Shown here in pieces: positions 1 to 10,563 of a DNA stretch of 64,000 nt. The stretch is from contig QJPP01001944.1 in the NCBI GenBank assembly GCA_003996215.1, positions 248,001 to 312,000 on the forward strand, read 5' to 3'. The notes under the pieces are model-generated. The model saw only the letters and a list, made by a program, of their open reading frames with translations, was not told where the DNA came from and did no database searches. The translations under genes were made by a program, and so were the position numbers. Source of the stretch: Jaltomata sinuosa (Eukaryota > Streptophyta > Magnoliopsida > Solanales > Solanaceae). How positions within the stretch are numbered: the first letter of the stretch is position 1; the number at the start of each line of letters is the position of its first letter.

Positions 1-3000
1 AGTACGTACCCCGTACTTTGAGGGACCGAAAGAAAGATGAGTTCTTGAACTTAGAACAGGGTGGCATGTCAGTCTCGGCTTATGAGCCCAAGTTCCATGC
101 CTTGTCTCATTTTGCTACACAGATGTTGGGGTCTGTGGAGGAACAAGTCCAGTTGTTTGTCAAGGGTCTGAATACTGAACTGCAGGTATTGTCAGTGCAT
201 ATGACTTCTTCAGGAAAGAGCTTTAATGATGTAGTGGATTATGTGAAGAAGTTAGAGGGAGTTAGGCAAGCGGGGCAGGCTAAGGTTTTAGCCAAGAAAC
301 CCCGGAATGAGGGAAACTATGGTGGTTCATACTCTAGGGTCCCAAATCAGCAGGCTTACTCAGCCTGTCCTATTCAGTCAGCCTTGCCAGCTACTACAGG
401 TAGTCATCAGGGGGCTTAGTATTCAGCTCCTAGAGGCCAGGGAGCATCGTATACATCAGCTAGCAGACCTACACTTGACCGTTGTTGCTTCCATTGTGGT
501 GATCTGGGCCACTTTAAGAGGGAGTGTACACATAGGCAGATAGGTAATCAGGGTTAGCAGCTGTTTAGAGCAGTTGTCCCGGTAGGCAGAGGCGGTAATG
601 CTAGGGGTCATCCACAGAGTGGGCGAGGTAATTTTTAGGGAGGCCGGGGAGACAGGGAGAACGACAGTGCAGGCAGGGGTACAGCGCAGACATCCCTAGA
701 AGTTGCCTGGATTGATGATTGGGCTCATTGCTATGATTTTCCAGGGAGGACCGAGGTGAAAACCTCAGATGCGGTGATCACAAGTACCATTCTTGTCTGC
801 GATAAAATGGCTTCGGTATTACTTGACCCAGGTTCTACATATTCTTATGTATCTGTGAGTTTTGCGTTGGGTCTGGACCTAATTTATGATACCCTTGATT
901 CCCCTATCCATGTTTCTATCCCAGTTTGAGAGTCTGTGATTGTGACTCATGTTTATCATGGCTGTTCTGTGGTGTTTGTGGGGTTGCGTACTTGGGTAGA
1001 CTTGGTAATTTTGGATATGTCTGATTTTGACATTATCTTGGGTATGACCTGGCTATCTCCTTATCATGCTGTGTTGAACTGTAACACCAAGACTGTGGCT
1101 CTAGAAATTTTGGGTAAGGATAGACTAGAGTGGGAAGGTGTGTACAGGCCTAAGTCAGTTAAGATAATATCGTTTGTTCGGGCTAGGAAGCTAGTGGGGA
1201 GGGGGTGTCTAGCCTTCTTGGCTCATCTCTGGGATGATAGCGTAGAGTCCCCCTCTATTGAGTCAGTTCCGGTGGTTTCTGAATTTTTAGAGGTATTTCT
1301 AGCGGACCTGCCTGGTATGCCTCCGGACAGGGACATAGATTTCTGTATTGATTTGGAGCCATACACTCATCCTATTTCCATTCCTCCATATCGTATGGCT
1401 TCGACAGAGTTAAGGGAACTTAAGACTCAGCTGCAGGAACTCCTAGATAAGGGATTTATACATCCCAGTGCTTCGCCTTGGGGTGCTCCAGTTTTATTCG
1501 TAAAGAAGAAGGATGGTAGTATGCGGATGTGCATAGACTATAGGAAGTTGAACAAGGTGACCATCCAGAATAAGTACCCCCTACCCTGTATAGATAATTT
1601 GTTTGACCAGCTTCAGGGTGTATTGGTATTTTTGAAAATTGACTTGAGATCGGGGTATCATCAATTAAAGATTAGACCTGAGGACATTCTGAAAATTACT
1701 TTTTGTACTCGGTATAGGCATTACGAGTTTCTAGTAATGTTGTTTGGTTTGACCAATGCACCAGCAGCATTCATAAGTTTGATGAATGGGGTATTCAAGT
1801 CATATTTAGATTCCTTCGTGATTGTGTTTATCGATGATATTTTGATTTACTCTAAGAGTAAGGAGGAGCATGCTAGTCATCTTCGTATTATGTTGGATAT
1901 CTTGAGATGCCAGAAGCTCATGGTTCTTGGTACTCAATTCATCCTGGTGTGACTAAAATATACAAGAACTTGAGGTAGCGTTAATGGTGGATCTGGATTA
2001 AAGGGGACATAGTTGATTTTGTGTCCAAGTGTCAGAACTGCCTGCAGGTAAAGTATGAACATCAGAGACCTGCAGGACTACTTCAGAGAATGCCAATTCT
2101 AGAGTGGAAGTGGGAAAGGATAGCCATGGATTTCGTGGTGGGTCTTCCCAAGACACTGGGGAAGTATAACTCAATTTGGGTCATTATTGACAGGCTGACC
2201 AAGTCTTATCATTTCATTCTGGTCTAGGTAGATTACAATTTGCAGCAATTGGCTAAGATTTACATGAAGGAGATTGTGAGATTGCATGGGGTGCCACTGT
2301 CCATCATTTCAGACAGGAGTACGCAGTTTACTTCTAATTTCTGGGGCAAGCTACATGAAGAGTTGGGTACACAACTCACTTTAAGCATAGCCTTCCATCC
2401 TCATACTGATGGTTATTCAGAGAGGACGATCCAGGTATTGAAGGACATGCTGAGAGCATCTGTGATAGACTTCGGGGGTTATTGGGACCAGTTTTTACCA
2501 TTGTGTGAATTCTCATACAACAATAGCTATCACTCCAGTATTGACATGGCACCATTCGAGGCATTGTATGGGAGGAGCTTCAGATCACCGGTTGGGTGGT
2601 TTGAGGAAGGCTATGTAAAGCCTTTAGGAGTGGAACTGGTAAGGGAAGCGCAAGAAAAGGTAAGGGGAATTCAGGCCAAGTTACTGGCTACTCAAAGCAG
2701 GAAGAAGGAATATGCAGATCGCAAGGTCCGGGACATGGAATTTTAGGTATTATTGAAGGTGTCACCAATGAAGTGAGTTATGCGGTTTGGTAAGAAGGGC
2801 AAGCTTAGCCCTTGGTTCATTAGTCCGTTTGAAGTTCTTGAGATTGTGGGGCCAGTGGCTTACAAGTTAGCACTGCCACCCAGTTTGTTGGGCGTCCATC
2901 TGGTATTTCATGTATCCATGCTTAAGAGATACCATGGGGATAGGGACTACATCATCAAGTGGGATGAGGTGCTTTTCGATAAAGATCTTCGTTACGAAAA

Positions 3001-3213
3001 GGAACCAGTCTTGATTCTTGCTCGGGATGTCTGGAGATTGAGGACAAAGGTGATTGATATGGTAAAGGTTCAGTGGAAGCATCATCCAGTTGAGGAAGCC
3101 ACTTGAGAAACCGAAAAGGACATGCGGGACAAGTACCCTCAAATGTTTGAGGATTCAGGTACTACACTTTCCTTCTTTTATTTTCGTAAATTCGGGTTGA
3201 TTGTTCGGGGATA
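1..3213 (+). pseudogene. Element A: Ty3/gypsy (Tekay-like) gag-pol, 5'-truncated by the window edge, decayed
   Basis: This is a retrotransposon polyprotein that would make capsid, protease, reverse transcriptase and integrase. The window opens inside gag, at the point matching 13707 in element B. A CCHC zinc knuckle (CFHCGDLGHFKREC) lies at 486-527, a protease-like DPGSTYSYVS near 830, and RT with FIDDILIYSK near 1828-1855. Integrase core follows (MDFVVGLP, then ISDRS and the SERTIQ region) and a chromodomain-like end (VKVQWKHHPVEEAT). One frame runs from 18 to 1952 but is broken by stops at 417, 555, 636 and 927. Compared with B, about 1.0 kb covering the RT thumb, RNase H and integrase N-terminus is missing at 1916-1918. 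The integrase part continues in another frame with stops at 2225, 2744 and 3104. The family call is firm; the clade name rests on the chromodomain and sequence style. Confidence 0.9.
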
Positions 3214-3237
3214 AACTATGGGTAAATTGGTATATGT

Positions 3238-5496
3238 TGTAACGACTGGGTCCATCATTATGGGTAGTCTAATCGTGCCAAGTTTTAGATTAGAAAACTC
3301 CGAATTTGAGGGTTTGAAATTCTGGGCTAGGCTAGTCTCGACCGGTTTAGGAGCGAGGTATGGTCTAGGGCCATCCGGGTAAGGATCGGGTCGGATGTCT
3401 TGTGTTGAGCTAGTTTTACTCGTAGCTAACACATAGAGGAGTCTGGGGGACTTTTCAAAATCAAATTTGGGTAAGTAGAACTCCTGGAATCGAGGTCGAC
3501 GTCAAGGGGTTGTTTTAGGATGTCGGAAAAATAAGTGTGTTGTAAAATGGACTGATTTTGGAGGTTTTACAACTTTCTGTCCCGTGTCAACTGCTATAGC
3601 AGTTGACACTTCACCTTAGTAGAAACATTATCGCTACAACGGAGGTCAACATTGGTCAGCCTCTGCCATAGTGGGTGACTTCGCTATAGCGGAACCGCTA
3701 TAGCGGAGTGGACCGCTATAGTAGGCTCGACGGGAATTAAAGCTGAAACATTCCCCAAAACATTCAATTTTTACAATTTCATTTTGAGAGAAGGGCAGGG
3801 CGATTCCAGGCGTTTTTCCTCCATTTTTCTATTATTTTCTTCCCAAAGATAAGGTTTCTACTCCCCAGTCTTCGTAATACTTTTCCTATGCGGTAGAATT
3901 GCTAGGAGGGAACTTGGGGGAAGGTTGGAATAACCTAGGAATGGTAGAATCTGGGGAAAGAGGGGGATTCTAGACTTGAATATTCTTGGGTGTTGTTAAA
4001 AGTAAGATATTATGATCATAGGTTGTTAAATTCCCTATTTTTATCCGTAAAAATAATAGAACTAGGGAAATTAACGATGGAAAGCCCGAGAAAAGGGTGG
4101 GATGATCATGAGTGGCCTGGGGGTTTGGGATTCACTGTAATCCGGGTAATTTGCAGGCCTTGTTTGTTAATTTCATGTACTTGTATGTTATTTTAGACCA
4201 AGAACAAGAAAGGAATCCGGAACACGAGAAATATCGGATTGAATAGAGCTTGGATCATTTCGAGGTAGGTGATGGCTTACGATTTCTGTGAATATTGTAT
4301 GTGCTTGTACTCTTATCTAAGTGGTTGTATGAATTGCATTGCTTAGAGGGATTGTGTAGAATGTCTAAGGGTCCTGCTTTACAGTCTGTGAGTTGAACGG
4401 TGTGTACTTGTTGGTTTACAAGTTATGTGTTCATATAGTGACTGTGGATTGTTGACATTTGGTTGGCTCAGGTACCACGCCTGGTACAGGTAAACTAATG
4501 GTTGGCTCGAGTACCACGTCTGGTACAGGTATACTAACGGTTGGCACGGGTACCACGCCTGGTACAGGTATAACAAACGATTGGCATGGGTACCATACCT
4601 AGTACGAATTACTAACGGTTGACTCGGGTACCACGCCTGGTACGGGTTTACTTTTCTATATCATTGCATTATTACTGATTGCATTGCATTGACTGGTATT
4701 GGTTTCGTGAGTGAATCGGGCTGTTTATTGAATTAAGCTATTGACTGGTGGTCCTTGAGTGACCGGAAATTCTGTTGTATTTGTTGAATTGGTCTTGGTT
4801 TAGGCCGGGTTGTCTATTATCACTTAGGTGTTGTCTAGAGGGGATCCCAGGGTGGGTCCGGTCTAGGCAGAAAGGATGGTTATGTGTATGGGACTGTTGC
4901 TTATGATTATTAAGGGTGGATTTCATGCGGGAACAAGTTAGGCAGAGGCTAGTAGTCTAAGGGGAGCCTGTTAATATTGTTGCATGTCTTCCATACATTT
5001 TACTTGTTATTGTTGTACTGCTTATACACTATTTATTTAGAAACTGGCTGATGATCCTACCAGTACACAGTGGTGGTGTACTGATACTGCACTTGCTTGT
5101 CTTTCTTGTGAGTACAGAAAATCTTCCGGCGGCTGAGATGCGACTTCATTTGTGTGAGCTGTTCGAGACTTCAAGGGTGAGCTGTTCGATCAAGCTGCCT
5201 TGGATCTATCTTTAGAGTTATTCCCATTTGTTTTGGGCTTAAACTATTTCCTTCATATTTTGGGGTTGCATCCCCGTACTCTAGACATTGGTAGATTATT
5301 TGGTATTGCGACTTTCAGGTTCTAGGGGATAATTTCCAAAGGTTAATATTAAAGAAGTATTTTTCCTAAATTATTGAATGCTAGTTTACTTTCCGCACTT
5401 GGTTTTGAGCTGTTAGAACGGTTAAGTTCGGGGTAGTGATAGTTCTCTCACCCGGGGGTTGAGTGAGTGCCACTCACGGCGGTCTGGGTCATGACA
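3238..5496 (+). repeat. 3' LTR of element A
   Basis: The LTR starts TGTAACGACTGGG and ends GGTCATGACA, collinear with both LTRs of element B. It holds a cluster of CGCTATAGCGG-type palindromes at about 3590-3735 and a roughly 41 bp repeat array at 4458-4650. Immediately after 5496 the sequence enters endogenous pararetrovirus DNA with CAAGC. If this is the 5 bp target duplication, CAAGC should also precede the 5' LTR of A beyond the left edge of the window. Confidence 0.88.
4458..4650 (+). repeat. 41 bp tandem array inside LTR A
   Basis: Four to five imperfect units of about 41 bp carry the core GGCTCGGGTACCACGCCTGG followed by TAC. Each core contains the inverted repeat GTACCA...TGGTAC, so each unit could fold as a small hairpin. 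The same array occurs in the LTRs of B (11795-11950, 19220-19375, 19700-19858) and C (41650-41800, 62325-62396), with different copy numbers. Confidence 0.8.
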
Positions 5497-5725
5497 CAAG
5501 CGCAGTAAAATATGAAGGTGCATCATTATCCTCTTCTTTCTTGGATTTAATAAAATTCATAAATTCCTTGTACATAAGGTGATCTGTATTAGGATTAGAA
5601 GTCCCTGCAATATTTGAGGCTATTAGCCTTTGGTTTCTAATTTGGACTAGGACATTGCCTCTGTCTATTCCTGTTCGTCCTCTTCCTCCTCCTCTATGAG
5701 AAGAGGTTGAAAAGTGCGATCTCAT
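5497..5725 (-). pseudogene. EPRV copy 1: N-terminus of the ORF after pol (truncated by element A)
   Basis: The first 76 or so codons of the ORF downstream of pol are present. The ATG is at 5725 on the minus strand, about 40 nt beyond the RNase H stop. The N-terminus is Ser/Arg/Gly rich (SSHRGGGRGR), which suggests nucleic-acid binding. In caulimovirids an ORF in this position usually encodes the translational transactivator/inclusion-body protein, but I see no diagnostic motif, so the function is positional inference. The reading frame runs into the end of LTR A at 5496. Confidence 0.65.
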
Positions 5726-5763
5726 CCTGTCAGTCTATAAGAAGGAGGTTATTAACTTAACTA

Positions 5764-7300
5764 TTATCTAGTGAGAAAGTCAGGAAGACTATTATATGAT
5801 CCTTTCATATATTGTATTTCAAAATCAAATGGTGCTAATAAAGTCTGCCACAGTGCAAATATTTGTTTAGAAATATCATGTTTACAATCTTTATTAAATA
5901 TGAATTTTACTGCTTGACATACAATTTTTATTAAAAACCTTTGATGATATAATTCTCCTTGAAACTTTAAAACACATTTTACTATAGTAAGGATTTCTTT
6001 TACAACCGTTGCATAATATTTTTGAGTATTATTCCATTTTTCAGAATAAAATTGAACAAGATATTCTTGTTTGTCTTTCGAAGAATGTTGTTTTAGAATT
6101 TCACCATATTCAATATTAGAAGCATCTGTCTCTACCATTTTTTTTCCAATTAGGATTAGCTAAGGTTAAATATGGTAGATTATTGACCTTTGTCTTTATA
6201 TTCTTGACTGATTGTATATGATTCTCAGACCAAGCTTTTGAATTCTTTTTTAATCTATCATATAAGATTGATGTGTCTTTGGCAAGATCCTTTATAAAAG
6301 GAGAAATATAATTTAAGCTTCCCAAAAATCTTTGAAGCTGAGTCTTATCAGTTATAATATCAGAAAACTTTGAAGCAAATTCAATGCTTCTATTTATAGG
6401 AATAATTTTTCTTCTTTCAATATTATGACCTAAGAATCTAATTTTTTTTTGAAAAAGGCCATCTTGGGTTTGGATATTACCAATCCATTTTGTATAAGAA
6501 CTTTTTTGAATAAATCAAGATGTTTAAAATGCATTTCAACAGTTTTAGAAAATACTAATATATCATCAATATAAACTATTATGAAATTACTGTAGGGTAT
6601 GAAAATGTCATTCATTATCTTTTAAAATTTGGAAGGAGCATTTTTTAACCCAAATGGCATCACATTCCATACAAATTATCCCATTGGAATATTAAAAGTA
6701 GTTTTATATTTATCTTTTTCGGTAATTTGAATCTGCCAATAACCTGATTTTAAATTAATTTTAAAAAAAATAATGGCATCATGTAGTCTTTCTAATAAAT
6801 CTTTTTTGTTAGGTATTGGATATTTGATCCATTTCAAAACTCTATGTAAAGGTTTATAATTAATAACTAACGTTGAAACTCCCCTTTCTTGCTTTGCCTA
6901 TTTATTAACATAAAAAGCAGTACATGACCATGGTGATTTTGATGGTCTTATAAGACCTTTTTGTGATAAAGAGTCAATTTCTTTTTTACATAATTCTAAA
7001 TATTTTGTATTCATTTGACATGGTCTGGCCTTGGTAGGAATATTATTTTCACTGAAATTTTCTTCATATGGAAGGTTAACTACATGTTTTTTCCTTTCCC
7101 AAAAAATATTTGGGTGATCTCCATAAATTTGTAAAGAAAATTAATTTTTTAAAAAATTAATTTTTTCACCTAATTAATGATTTTGTAAGATTTCGTCTAC
7201 CGTTATACTACATATTTTATTTTTAAGAAAATTGATTTGACGATTTTTTGAAATAATTTTTTCCTTTATTTCATTTATAAATCTTGAAAAAGGTTGTGTA
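5764..7300 (-). pseudogene. EPRV copy 1: reverse transcriptase / RNase H, frameshifted
   Basis: This is the pararetroviral polymerase that copies RNA to DNA. RNase H occupies 6138-5764 and starts with the catalytic-type ETDAS. RT carries the active-site VYIDDILVFSK within 6615-6430, and the connection region lies at 6325-6116. Three separate open pieces in shifting frames show indels, for example in the T/A homopolymer near 6440-6450. No integrase follows, which separates it from the neighbouring gypsy elements. At the two positions where copy 2 has TGA stops near the RT palm, this copy still has Trp codons. Confidence 0.85.
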
Positions 7301-7677
7301 ATAAAGTCAAATCTATTTTTTTTTATCAAAAGTTCCTGTTATACCAGTAGCATCCCACTTAGTAATGGGGTATATATGTATAAAAAATAAAACTCCCAAA
7401 ATAATTTCATTTGAAATATCTTTTACCAAAATAAAAGTTTCAGGCATACATACTTTATTTTGACAAATATAAGCTTTGGGTAGTTTGTATTCAACTCCCA
7501 TTTTAGTACCACTAGCATTTCTAAGACTATGAGTAGTTTTATGAAAATACTTAAAAAGTATTAGTTCCTCTTGTATACAATTTAAATCTGCTCCACTATC
7601 AATTAGAGAAGTAAATTCTTTTTTGAAATTATAATCAATTAAAAAAGTAACTTTTGTATAAAAATTTTGCGAAGTAA
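7301..7677 (-). pseudogene. EPRV copy 1: aspartic protease region
   Basis: The protease-to-RT linker of the pol polyprotein. A readable piece at 7501-7313 matches the segment of copy 2 downstream of its DSGA motif. The DSGA active-site segment lies around 7590-7610 on the minus strand. A one-base loss in an A run near 7700, relative to copy 2, shifts the upstream frame out of the protease. The role would be maturation of the capsid and polymerase proteins. Confidence 0.65.
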
Positions 7678-8893
7678 TTAATTCAAGAGTTTGAAGAAAT
7701 TCTTCCTTTTATCGGAGATTTTCAAAGCAAGACTTTGTTCTTCAAGATTATAAATCATATCATCTAAGACAACATTCTTATTTTTGAGATCAGAGATTTC
7801 TTTTTTGAGATTATTAATCTCTATCATTAAATCTTGTTTTGTTGTTGGTGTATCAACAACTTGCTTCTTTGTTTTGAGAAGTCTTTTAACTTCAGTCATA
7901 ATATAAGGTCCTTTTTGAGCGAGAATTTCCCACTGTTCCTTTGAAGATGATCCTTTCATCGTATTTATTATTTGTGATCTTATCTCTGGATCTTTGATAA
8001 TCTTCAAAAGTTCTATTAATTTATCATTTTCAAGGACATTAATATTTAAATCCTTAAACTGAGAATAAATATTATAAAATTCATCTTCACCTTTATTATC
8101 ACAAGGTTGTCCTGACTGGCAAGGCACACATTCATCTTCAGAGGATGCACAATCTTCATTTTGGAGGACTCTTAAATCCTCATCTGTAGAGGAATTTTCA
8201 TTATCACTTTGTTCGGGACTTGAATTATCCGGAGATGAATTTAATAGAATCTTACACAAAGAGTCTTTCATTTCTTCATCAATATTAAGGTTCTTTATTT
8301 TTCTTTAACCTTGCAATCTTTGGCATAATGACCTATTCTACCATATTTGTAGCAAGCATTAGGCTTGTTGGATTTAATAAAATCTTTTCTTGCTTTAAAA
8401 GCCTTTTTCCTTTTCAATCATTTTTCCGATCGTTTATTCTTTCAATCATGAGAATCTCTTTTATTCTTATACCTATGAGGCTCTTTGGACTTCTTAGGGA
8501 TATCTATGACAAATGTTCACAAAATTCTCCTAATTGATTTCCTTCATTAAGACGATGTCGTTTGATTTGTTGATTCAACTTGATCTCATTACATAAGGAT
8601 AAACATTCTTGAGTACATACACTAATTAATTTTCCATAAGTATATTCATCATAATTTATATTTGTTGTTGTTCCTCTAAGGGCTTTTCTAACCCTTTCAA
8701 CAAAGAGTGCTGGTAGTCCATCTATGAATTTAGACTTTCAGTGTGAATTATTGCACTCTAGTAATTCCATGACTCTAGATAAAAATACATCCTTATACCA
8801 TCTAAAGGATGTAAGAATTTTACATCTCAAATTTTGAAGCATAGTTCTAATAGTTTCACTATTGTCGGACCATTTGCCCGAGAAATATTCTAT
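7678..8893 (-). pseudogene. EPRV copy 1: coat-protein C-terminal region with zinc finger, plus acidic linker
   Basis: A 197-codon open stretch (8271-7678) is acidic and Ser/Asp/Glu rich, then predicted coiled coil (LMIEINNLKKEISDLKNKN). Upstream, at 8355-8312, is the CCHC zinc finger of the coat protein. Its second cysteine is replaced by tyrosine (codon at 8345-8343), whereas copy 2 keeps all four ligands. Further upstream (to 8893) is the capsid C-terminal core, interrupted by stops. The zinc finger would bind viral RNA or the primer tRNA during packaging. Confidence 0.7.
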
Positions 8894-9281
8894 CAAATGA
8901 GATGAAATTAATTTTTCCAAAGAATGGATTCTTGAGGAAGCTACCCCTCCTCAAAATAATATTAATAGTGAGGTTACTAAAATTGAACAAACCTCTGATG
9001 AAAATGTTAAAATCAGATTTTCTGAATCAAGATCGAAATCTTTTTCCCTTAAACATTGAGCTGATAATATTAGTCTTACATCTAGACTAACTAGATCAAC
9101 TTCTCCTTATATTTCTCCAATGGATTATATAGTGAATTCTCCATCTAGAGCCTCTACATCTCAAATCAGAGAAAATAATAGAGTTAGCAATCTTAGAATT
9201 GATAAAGATAATATAGTAAATGTTATTCCTGATTTGGACCCAACTGAGTCCGAAATAAATTTTTCTACTGATTTGAAATGA
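8894..9281 (+). pseudogene. EPRV copy 2: C-terminal tail of an upstream ORF (probable movement protein), truncated
   Basis: An open frame (phase of 8904) runs into TGA at 9279-9281 with one internal TGA at 9057. It is Ser/Thr/Asn rich and lacks recognisable catalytic motifs. In caulimovirids the ORF before the coat protein is the movement protein, so this is probably its variable C-terminal tail. The N-terminal conserved core is absent because the segment begins at the inversion junction. The frame ends by overlapping the next ATG as ATGA (9278-9281). Confidence 0.5.
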
Positions 9282-10563
9282 ATCAAAATAAAATTAATTT
9301 TAGCCCGGGAGCACCAGCAAGAAAAAAGATCTCAAATGAGTTCTTTAAATCAAGATGGGAAACTTTTTGAAAATAATTTTTTCAAAATTTTAATAAAGAA
9401 GAAAAGAATTTATTCCAAGAAGAATTTTATAAGGATATTTCTGAACATAATAAAATGATTGCTTTTGTTCCATGATTTATGACAAAATACGTTAACAATT
9501 ATATTTCTATGTTAGAAAGAGATTATAAATTAAATAATGGAGAAATCACCAAGTCTGTATTTCCTCCCCAATAATCTTTTCAAATTGAAAAGGATGATAA
9601 CATAGTATATTTTAATGCTTTTTCAAAATTATTTAAAAATGATGATGCCCTTATTACTGCTCAGCAAATTAATGTTATGATTAAACAATAAAATTATGCT
9701 AATATTTATATGAGCATATTAGGAGAACAAATTATTTTCATTCATGATAAAATTGATAAGTTATTTTCTAAAATTCAAAAATATGAGGCTAATAATATTA
9801 AAGGGAAAGAAAAAGCTTCAATTGCTACTTCAAGTGTTCAACCCCCTCCCGATATAAAGGACTTTAAATTAAAAAGCCTTACAGATCTGAAAAAATTATT
9901 AGAAGAAAAGTTTAAAGAATTACAAATCAGTCCTTTAAGTATAGATAATAATCCCGAGGACGAAAAAATCTCAGATGAGATTAATAAAATTTCAGAAAGA
10001 TATGCTAAAAAGCTAGTTCAAAGGATGTACTATTATCCTAGACCGACTCCTCAAGATGTATTATTAGAAGAGCAGAAGTTGGTAATCTCTAATAGCTATA
10101 GTGGAAAGGAAATATATGAATGGAATATAGATGGTTATACTGATAGGCAAATTTATACATTAGTGCACATAATGTTAATGTATAGTACAATTTGCAAAGC
10201 TAATAATAACAGCGATAAGACTATTGCTGTTATGATTATTGCAGGATTTACTGATCAATTAAAAAGCTGGTGGGATAATTATTTAACTCAGGAACAACGA
10301 TATAAGATCTTGCAAGCTATTAAGCAAGAGGGTGAACAACCTGTTCAGAATGCTGTTTATACTCTAGTTCTTAATATTATAGAATATTTCTCGGACAGAT
10401 GATCCGATAATAGTGAAACTATTAGAACTATGCTTTAAAATTGAGATGTAAAACTCTTACATCCTTTAGATGGTATAAGGATGTATTTTTATCTAGAGTC
10501 ATGGAATTATTAGAGTGCAATAATTCACACTAGAAGTCTATATTCATAGATGGACTACCAGCA
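9278..10563 (+). pseudogene. EPRV copy 2: coat-protein ORF, N-terminal part, interrupted by element B
   Basis: The frame starts at ATG 9278, overlapping the previous stop (ATGA), a usual caulimovirid arrangement for re-initiation. The longest clean piece is 9710-10402 (230 codons), with a Lys/Glu-rich helical section and then a capsid-like core (SWWDNYLTQEQRYK near 10270). Stops occur at several positions, including TGA at 10400. Element B is inserted after 10563, and the frame resumes at 20667. Capsid assignment rests on position before the zinc finger and protease and on general composition. Confidence 0.65.
10559..10563 (+). repeat. Target-site duplication, left of element B
   Basis: CAGCA lies directly before the LTR start. 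The partner at 20662-20666 is CAACA, one mismatch. Copy 1 shows the uninterrupted pararetrovirus target (CCAGCACTCTTTG on the sense strand), which confirms the 5 bp duplication. Confidence 0.85.

Larger units (their letters stand above)
5497..8893 (-). mobile_element. Endogenous pararetrovirus segment, copy 1 (Caulimoviridae-like), truncated
   Basis: This is a minus-strand segment of an integrated plant pararetrovirus. Reading right to left it holds the C-terminal coat region with a zinc finger, an aspartic protease, reverse transcriptase and RNase H, then the start of a downstream ORF. Its 3397 bp match copy 2 (10372-10563 plus 20667-23870) essentially end to end. Element A cuts it at 5496, and its 5' end abuts copy 2 head to head at 8893. 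The pol gene without integrase, the YIDD reverse transcriptase and the CP-type zinc finger are typical of Caulimoviridae. Assignment to one genus (for example Solendovirus) is inference. Several frameshifts and stops show that the copy is not functional. Confidence 0.85.
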
